Origin: Caldimonas mangrovi
Lineage (GTDB): Bacteria > Pseudomonadota > Gammaproteobacteria > Burkholderiales > Burkholderiaceae_C
Direction of reading: 5' to 3'
NCBI RefSeq assembly: GCF_023721835.1
Contig: NZ_JAMKFE010000009.1
Location: 1-64,000, forward strand
Length of the DNA: 64,000 nt
In this document: positions 57,445 through 64,000 of the stretch, one piece after another
Layout of the letters: the number at the start of each line of letters is the position of its first letter
Numbering within the stretch: the first letter of the stretch is position 1
The notes under the pieces: model-generated
Databases searched by the model: none
The model's input: the letters and a program-made list of their open reading frames with translations, nothing else
What the model was told of the DNA's origin: nothing
Position numbers and translations under genes: made by a program

Positions 57445-57470
57445 CTTGACTGATCTAGAATCGCCCCAAT
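57445..57470 (+). promoter_or_regulatory. Sigma-32-like heat-shock promoter of ftsH
   Basis: CTTGACT (57445-57451), 12 bases, then CCCCAAT (57464-57470). The sigma-32 consensus is CTTGAAA, 11-16 bases, CCCCATnT, so elements and spacing agree well. It lies ~52 bases before the ftsH start in the 181-base gap after rlmE. ftsH and rlmE are sigma-32 genes in E. coli. Confidence 0.65.
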
Positions 57471-57522
57471 CTTTGCGGCATTCAAGCATTTTTTTCGTTC
57501 TGAGTTCGGAGAAGGAACCGCG

Positions 57523-59430
<1,908 letters not shown>

Positions 59431-59451
59431 ACGCCGCGCCTGGCATCGAAC

Positions 59452-59473
59452 AACGGGGCTACGGCCCCGTTTT
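59452..59473 (+). terminator. Intrinsic terminator after ftsH
   Basis: AACGGGGC pairs with GCCCCGTT around the loop TACG, followed by further T. It ends 22 bases before folP, so folP may depend on read-through. Confidence 0.8.
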
Positions 59474-59494
59474 CCGTTCTATTGCGTCGATCCC

Positions 59495-60334
59495 ATGCAC
59501 CCTTACTGGCAGACCACCCGCTTTCGCATCGACCTGTCGCGGCCACAGGTGATGGGCATCGTGAATGCGACGCCCGATTCCTTTTCGGACGGTGGAGAGC
59601 ATGCCGGGACGACAGCCGCGCTTCGGCACTGCGAACAACTGCTGAGCGAGGGCGCCGACATCCTCGACATCGGCGGCGAATCGAGCCGGCCCGGTGCCGA
59701 TGCGGTGCCGCTCGACCTGGAACTGGCCCGGGTGCTGCCCGTCGTGAAGGAGGCCGTCGCGCTCGGCGTACCGGTTTCGGTCGACACCTACAAGACCGAG
59801 GTCATGCGTGCGGCCCTCGACCTTGGCGCCGACGTCGTCAACGACATCAATGCGCTGCGTGCGCCGGGAGCGGTCGAGGCCGTCGCGACCCACCCGACGT
59901 GCGGGGTGTGTTTGATGCACATGCGTGGTGAGCCGAAGTCGATGCAGGCGGACCCGCGCTACGGCGACGTCGTGCGCGACGTGACGCGCTACCTCTCTGA
60001 GCGGGCGGCGATACTGGCTGCGGCGGGCGTGTCAGGCGAGCGCATCGTGCTGGACCCGGGCATTGGCTTCGGCAAGAGCGTCGACCACAACTTCGAGCTG
60101 CTGGCGCGCCAACCCGAATTGCTGACGTTGGGCTATCCGGTGCTGGCCGGGTGGTCGCGCAAGTCGTCGCTGGGCACGGTGACCGGGCGCCCGGTGCACG
60201 AGCGGCTTGCTGCCAGCGTGGCGGCTGCCCTTGCGGCCGTTCTGCGGGGCGCGCGCATCGTGCGTGTACACGATGTCGCGGCGACTGTCGATGCCCTGAA
60301 AGTGTGGCGCCGGGCGGGCCTACCGGGTGCATGA
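59495..60334 (+). CDS. folP: Dihydropteroate synthase
   Basis: A 279-residue folate enzyme joining p-aminobenzoate to the pterin diphosphate; the sulfonamide target. Motifs: MGIVNATPDSFSDGG, DILDIGGESSRPGA, CLMHMRGEP, IVLDPGIGFGKS, and the C-terminal RVHDVAAT. The ATG at 59495 has no clear ribosome-binding site. It follows ftsH and precedes glmM by 51 bases, as in many proteobacteria. Confidence 0.96.
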   Translation: MHPYWQTTRFRIDLSRPQVMGIVNATPDSFSDGGEHAGTTAALRHCEQLLSEGADILDIGGESSRPGADAVPLDLELARVLPVVKEAVALGVPVSVDTYKTEVMRAALDLGADVVNDINALRAPGAVEAVATHPTCGVCLMHMRGEPKSMQADPRYGDVVRDVTRYLSERAAILAAAGVSGERIVLDPGIGFGKSVDHNFELLARQPELLTLGYPVLAGWSRKSSLGTVTGRPVHERLAASVAAALAAVLRGARIVRVHDVAATVDALKVWRRAGLPGA

Positions 60335-60385
60335 AGCGGCGAAAATACAAGCGGTAACACGCACACGACACGAGGAGGAGGCGGC

Positions 60386-61720
60386 ATGAGCAGAAACTAT
60401 TTCGGGACAGACGGCATACGAGGCACCGTGGGGCAGGCGCCGATCACGCCGGATTTCGTCTTGCGGCTCGGCCACGCAGTCGGTCGGGTGTTGCGCAAGA
60501 CGCAATCCCGCCCCACCGTGCTGATCGGCAAGGACACCCGGATCTCCGGTTACATGCTCGAGTCCGCACTGGAAGCGGGCTTTGCCTCCGCGGGCGTCGA
60601 CGTGCTGCTCAGCGGGCCGCTGCCGACCCCGGGCGTCGCCTACCTCACCCGCGCGCTGCGGCTGGATCTGGGTGTCGTGATCAGCGCGTCGCACAATCCT
60701 TTTCCCGACAACGGCATCAAGTTCTTCTCGGCGCGCGGCGAAAAGCTGCCAGACGAATGGGAGCGACAGGTCGAAGCCGCGCTCGAGGAGTCGGCGCAGT
60801 GGGTCGATTCGGCGAACCTGGGCAAGGCGCGTCGTCTGGACGATGCACAGGGACGCTACATCGAGTTCTGCAAGAGCACCTTCGGCGGCGAGTTGTCGCT
60901 GAAGGGGCTCAAGGTGGTCGTGGATGGTGCGCACGGTGCGGCCTACCATGTGGCGCCGAGGGTGTTCCATGAACTGGGGGCCGACGTCGTCTCGATCGGT
61001 TGTGCGCCGGACGGCTACAACATCAACGACGGCTTTGGGGCCACGGCACCCGATGCGTTGGTGGCTGCCGTCAAGGAGCGTGGAGCCGACTACGGTATCG
61101 CGCTCGACGGCGATGCCGACCGCCTGCAGTTGGTCGACGGCGATGGCCGCCTTTACAACGGCGACGAACTGCTCTACGTGATGGTGGCCGACCGGCTCGC
61201 CAACGAGCAGCACGTGCCAGGCGCAGTCGGCACGCTGATGACCAACATGGCGGTCGAACTGGCACTGCAGCGCCGCGGGATCAGCTTCGTGCGCACCAAA
61301 GTCGGCGACCGCTACGTGCTGGAGGAACTGGTCGCGCGCGGCTGGCAGCTCGGCGGCGAGGGCTCGGGCCACCTGCTCGCGCTCGACAAGCACACCACCG
61401 GTGACGGCATCGTCAGCGCGTTGCAGGTGTTGCAGGCGGTGATCCGCTCCGGGCGTCCGTTGTCGGATCAGCTGGACGGCGTTGCGTTGTTCCCGCAGAC
61501 ACTGATCAATGTGCGCTTGCAGCCTGGCCAGGACTGGAAGGGCAACACGCGGTTGGCCGCCGAGCAGGAGGCTGTCGACGCTGAACTTTCCGGCCGCGGG
61601 CGGGTGCTGATTCGCCCGTCGGGAACCGAGCCGCTGTTGCGCGTGATGGTGGAGGCAGAGGAAGCCGCGCTCGCGCGGCGTTGCGCAGAGCGGCTTGCCG
61701 AAGCCGTGCGCGCGGGCTGA
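60386..61720 (+). CDS. glmM: Phosphoglucosamine mutase
   Basis: A 444-residue enzyme converting glucosamine-6-phosphate to glucosamine-1-phosphate for peptidoglycan and LPS. The phospho-serine loop is [12 protein letters not shown] with active Ser102. The metal loop DGDADR lies near 241-246, the sugar loop GGEGSGHL follows, and [12 protein letters not shown] is the phosphate-binding C-terminal motif. GGAGGAGG sits before the ATG. Length is normal. Confidence 0.97.
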   Translation: MSRNYFGTDGIRGTVGQAPITPDFVLRLGHAVGRVLRKTQSRPTVLIGKDTRISGYMLESALEAGFASAGVDVLLSGPLPTPGVAYLTRALRLDLGVVISASHNPFPDNGIKFFSARGEKLPDEWERQVEAALEESAQWVDSANLGKARRLDDAQGRYIEFCKSTFGGELSLKGLKVVVDGAHGAAYHVAPRVFHELGADVVSIGCAPDGYNINDGFGATAPDALVAAVKERGADYGIALDGDADRLQLVDGDGRLYNGDELLYVMVADRLANEQHVPGAVGTLMTNMAVELALQRRGISFVRTKVGDRYVLEELVARGWQLGGEGSGHLLALDKHTTGDGIVSALQVLQAVIRSGRPLSDQLDGVALFPQTLINVRLQPGQDWKGNTRLAAEQEAVDAELSGRGRVLIRPSGTEPLLRVMVEAEEAALARRCAERLAEAVRAG

Positions 61721-61738
61721 GGCGGGCGCGCTTCACGC

Positions 61739-62902
61739 TCAGCCGATCAGCTTGCCTTCACGCGTCAGCAGCGTTTGTGTCACATAGGCGCTGCCCCTGT
61801 TCTTCACGGCGAAGTTGAAACGATAGCCGTCCAGATCGACCGCCGGCCGGCGTCTGAACTCTGCCAGCACGCTGTCACGTGCATATCCCCCGCGCATGCG
61901 CTGCAGCACCTGCGCGGCATAGCGCCCGGCCAGGTAGCCTGCCAAGCTGATGTGGGACGGCGCTTCCTCGAACAATTGCCGCAGCAGGTGCCGGTAGTGC
62001 CGTACCACGGGAATGCTGCTGGTTTGGGGGTTGGGGACCACTTGCGTCAGGATGAGCGGCACCGAGGGCCCGGAGCCGACCTGCATCAAGGTCGGCACAT
62101 CGACGTCGGAGAGGCTCACCACGTAGCGCTGCAGGCCGCGGCGCGCCAATGCCTGGCTGAAGCGGGCCAGTTCCAGCGTTCCACCGAGGAACAGCAGTAC
62201 GGCCGGCGCGGAGCCCGGCAACTGCTCAGCCAGCGCGGCCCAGTCATCTCCGACCCGCGGCACGAAGGCCTTCGCGCGCAGCTTCAATTTCTGCAGCAGC
62301 ACCTGCAACTCGTTCTGGTACGCCGCCTGTTCGGACGCACGGGGATACACGATGCCCAGTTCGGCCAGGCCCATGCCCTCCAGGCTCTGCAGTGCATGCC
62401 GCATCTGCTGTTCGCGCGACGCGAACAGACAGAACACTTCGTCGTGGCCGTCGTGCCGTGAATCGGCCATCCACGGGCCGACGTGGGCAATCGAAAGCCG
62501 CAGCTTGCGAGCCATCGTGACGCTTTGCACCGCGAGGCGGTCGCCAACGCTGCCGATCAGCACGCATGTGGCCGCATCGTCTCGCAGCTCCGCGAGGGCT
62601 TGTTCAAGGCCGGCAGGCGAGCCGTCTGTCTGTACCGTGGCGAGCGAAATGCCAGCTGCCGACGTATCGCTGCGCGCAAGTTCCGTCCATGCCAGCCGGA
62701 CGCCGGTGGAGTAGTCGCGCGACAGCTCCTGCTGCTCGGTGGACATGTCGAGGATCTGGACGGCCCGTGCCGAAACACCTGCCGCCTGTGACCGCGCCGC
62801 GGCAGGGGTCCCGCTCAAGGCACTCAGGGGCGCCAGCGCGGCGGCGTGCAGCAGACGGCGGCGCGGGCGATCGAGAGGGGAAGGGTCGAGGGGATAGGGC
62901 AT
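61739..62902 (-). CDS. Periplasmic ligand-binding protein (Peripla_BP_6 type)
   Basis: A 387-residue exported binding protein. The N-terminus has RPRRRLLHAAALAPLSALSG, resembling a twin-arginine signal peptide. The mature fold shows AVQILDMSTEQQELSRDYST, LIGSVGDRLAV, VLLFLGGTLELARFSQALAR and ISLAGYLAGRYAAQVLQ, all in the LivK-like family. No transporter genes adjoin. It may serve a sensor or another transporter. It is convergent with glmM and lies between glmM and pstS, where many relatives have no gene. The ATG at 62902 is chosen because the signal sequence follows directly. Confidence 0.82.
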   Translation of the reverse strand: MPYPLDPSPLDRPRRRLLHAAALAPLSALSGTPAAARSQAAGVSARAVQILDMSTEQQELSRDYSTGVRLAWTELARSDTSAAGISLATVQTDGSPAGLEQALAELRDDAATCVLIGSVGDRLAVQSVTMARKLRLSIAHVGPWMADSRHDGHDEVFCLFASREQQMRHALQSLEGMGLAELGIVYPRASEQAAYQNELQVLLQKLKLRAKAFVPRVGDDWAALAEQLPGSAPAVLLFLGGTLELARFSQALARRGLQRYVVSLSDVDVPTLMQVGSGPSVPLILTQVVPNPQTSSIPVVRHYRHLLRQLFEEAPSHISLAGYLAGRYAAQVLQRMRGGYARDSVLAEFRRRPAVDLDGYRFNFAVKNRGSAYVTQTLLTREGKLIG

Positions 62903-63050
62903 GGCGGTGCGACCGAAGGGCAAAAAAATGGCCGCGCCGCTATGGGCGTGGCCGGTGTGCAAGACGCTCTCCCTGGAATTCGCTCTTCTTCGAGCACGGC
63001 GGCGTTCTGGTGGCCGCTCGTCATGCCTGGCAGGCCGCGGCCTGCCAGGA

Positions 63051-63539
63051 TCACTTCTTCTTGGGCGGCATCAGGACGCGGTCGATCACGTGGACAACGC
63101 CATTGGTGGCGACGGCATCGCCACGGGTCACCATCGCGTCTTCGACCGTGACGAAAGAGCCGGCCTTCGCCAGCGCGATGTTCTCGCCCAGTACGGTCTT
63201 CACGCTGCCGTTCTTGACGTCGGCAGCGGCCATCTTGCCCGGCACGACGTGGTAGCTGAGGACGGCCCTGAGCTGCTGCTTGTCCTTGGCCAGCGCTGCC
63301 AGCGTGGCAGGCGGGACGGCCTTGAAGGCGTCGTCGGACGGCGCGAACACTGTGTAAGGGCCGGCAGTCCGCAGCGTCTCGTCGAGCCCCGCTTCCCGGA
63401 TGAGCCGGTTCAGCGTCGAGAGTTGGGGGTCCGCGGCGGCGGTGTCGGCCACCGTGCGGGTGCCGGAGGTCGAGGCGCAGCCGGCGAAGGCGGTGAGCAG
63501 CGCAGCGCCGGATGCGAGCAACCAGGTCCGTTTGTTCAT
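63051..63539 (-). CDS. Fasciclin-domain lipoprotein
   Basis: A 162-residue lipoprotein: signal MNKRTWLLASGAALLTAFAGC with lipidated Cys21, then one FAS1 domain (LIREAGLDETLRTAGPYTVF; APSDDAFKAVP; LRAVLSYHVVPGK; GVVHVIDRVLMPP). FAS1 domains mediate adhesion at the cell surface; the bacterial role is unclear. Upstream, 149 bases separate it from the substrate-binding protein gene. Confidence 0.9.
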   Translation of the reverse strand: MNKRTWLLASGAALLTAFAGCASTSGTRTVADTAAADPQLSTLNRLIREAGLDETLRTAGPYTVFAPSDDAFKAVPPATLAALAKDKQQLRAVLSYHVVPGKMAAADVKNGSVKTVLGENIALAKAGSFVTVEDAMVTRGDAVATNGVVHVIDRVLMPPKKK

Positions 63540-63717
63540 GTGAGCTCCAGTGGAAATGGTTTCTAGCTGTATCGGTCGATGGCCACACGCAGGCCTTCAA
63601 CCAAGAGGATTCAGCGCCGCGGAGCTTAGAAGTGACGCATGACAAAACAGTGAATCCCGTGTGACACCGGCGTGTCGCCTCGGGGCAGCCCTTCAGGAAT
63701 GCAGGTTGCGGCGATGG

Positions 63718-63751
63718 ATGTCACGGACTTGTCACACGCGGCTCTTACAGT
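63718..63751 (+). promoter_or_regulatory. Pho box and promoter of pstS
   Basis: ATGTCAC (63718-63724), GGAC, TTGTCAC (63729-63735) is a direct repeat with the 11-base period of PhoB sites (consensus CTGTCAT-n4-CTGTCAT). TACAGT at 63746-63751 lies ten bases downstream, where a PhoB-activated promoter has its -10. pstS should be induced by phosphate starvation. Confidence 0.85.
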
Positions 63752-63805
63752 CCGCCCCGTCAGAAGCGTTTCCTTCTGTGTCCATTCCTGCTGAAAGGTG
63801 CATAC

Positions 63806-64000
63806 ATGAACTTCACTTTGATCCGTTCCGGGCTGGCCGCCGCGGCGCTGGCCGGCGTCACCGGCGTTGCCCTGGCCCAGGATGTGACCGGCGCCGGCGC
63901 GTCGTTCCCTGCCCCGGTGTACGCAAAGTGGGCCGATGCCTATAACAAGGCGACCGGCGCGCGCATCAACTACCAATCGGTCGGCTCCGGTGCCGGCATT
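63806..64000 (+). CDS. pstS: Phosphate ABC transporter substrate-binding protein PstS (partial, 5' end)
   Basis: The first 65 codons: signal peptide ([20 protein letters not shown]), then [20 protein letters not shown] and [12 protein letters not shown], the phosphate-binding opening of PstS. AAAGG precedes the ATG. The gene runs off the window; pstCAB probably follows. Confidence 0.95.
   Translation, partial: MNFTLIRSGLAAAALAGVTGVALAQDVTGAGASFPAPVYAKWADAYNKATGARINYQSVGSGAGI

Noticed and set aside
63630-63670. A second Pho-box-like sequence for the fasciclin gene
   Set aside because: TGTCA-like words are present on the minus strand but without the 11-base periodicity.

Overview
The window is GC-rich, densely coded chromosomal DNA of a betaproteobacterium, most likely a Burkholderiales member of the Rubrivivax/Leptothrix/Caldimonas type. 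This is inferred from gene order (carAB-greA, yhbY/rlmE-ftsH-folP-glmM-pst; surE-pcm-nlpD-rpoS), protein style and codon use. I saw no rRNA, tRNA, CRISPR array, insertion sequence or integrase.

Layout. (1) 1-4430: the end of a livF-type ABC ATPase, an acyl-CoA dehydrogenase, a MarR regulator, a periplasmic substrate-binding protein and a small unknown gene; this looks like the edge of an acyl/aromatic acid catabolic locus. (2) 4438-37584: a complete type VI secretion system (T6SS). The membrane-complex genes tagF-tssM-tssL-tssK-tssJ run leftward. From a shared 368-bp divergent control region, tssA-tssB-tssC-hcp1-hcp2-tagJ-tssE-tssF-tssG-tssH run rightward. They are followed by an unknown 336-residue protein, a TPR-methyltransferase fusion, vgrG, and a delivery cassette (DUF3592-like, DUF2169 plus pentapeptide repeats, a second pentapeptide protein, DUF3540, PAAR-like DUF4150). 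Next come the regulators tagH (FHA) and pppA (PP2C phosphatase) and an OmpA-type lipoprotein. (3) 37632-40721: a LuxR-type response regulator and a multi-membrane-span histidine kinase, placed as likely regulators of the T6SS. (4) 40824-50439: housekeeping and stress genes (quinone oxidoreductase, surE-pcm-nlpD-rpoS, rlmD, a YccA-like protein, an HbpS/GlcG-like protein), an iron-responsive bfd-hemP unit with a Fur-like site and a very small membrane ORF between them, an isoprenylcysteine-methyltransferase-like protein, and bacterioferritin. (5) 50742-64000: carA-carB-greA, a DUF4149 protein, yhbY diverging from rlmE, then ftsH-folP-glmM, a second substrate-binding protein, a fasciclin lipoprotein and the start of pstS behind a Pho box.

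How the parts fit. The T6SS has all core parts: baseplate TssE/F/G/K, sheath TssB/C, tube Hcp x2, spike VgrG with a PAAR-like tip, membrane complex TssJ/L/M, TssA, and ClpV recycling. It also has the post-translational control parts TagF, TagH and PppA, but no PpkA-type kinase is visible here. No classical toxin-immunity pair can be recognised. The least explained stretch, and the best candidate for undescribed biology, is 24021-33856: an Ala/Gly-rich unknown protein, a TPR-SAM methyltransferase, and a pentapeptide/DUF2169/DUF3540/DUF4150 cassette downstream of vgrG. Several T6SS gene junctions carry strong hairpins, and a TTAGGG-type motif recurs ahead of T6SS units.
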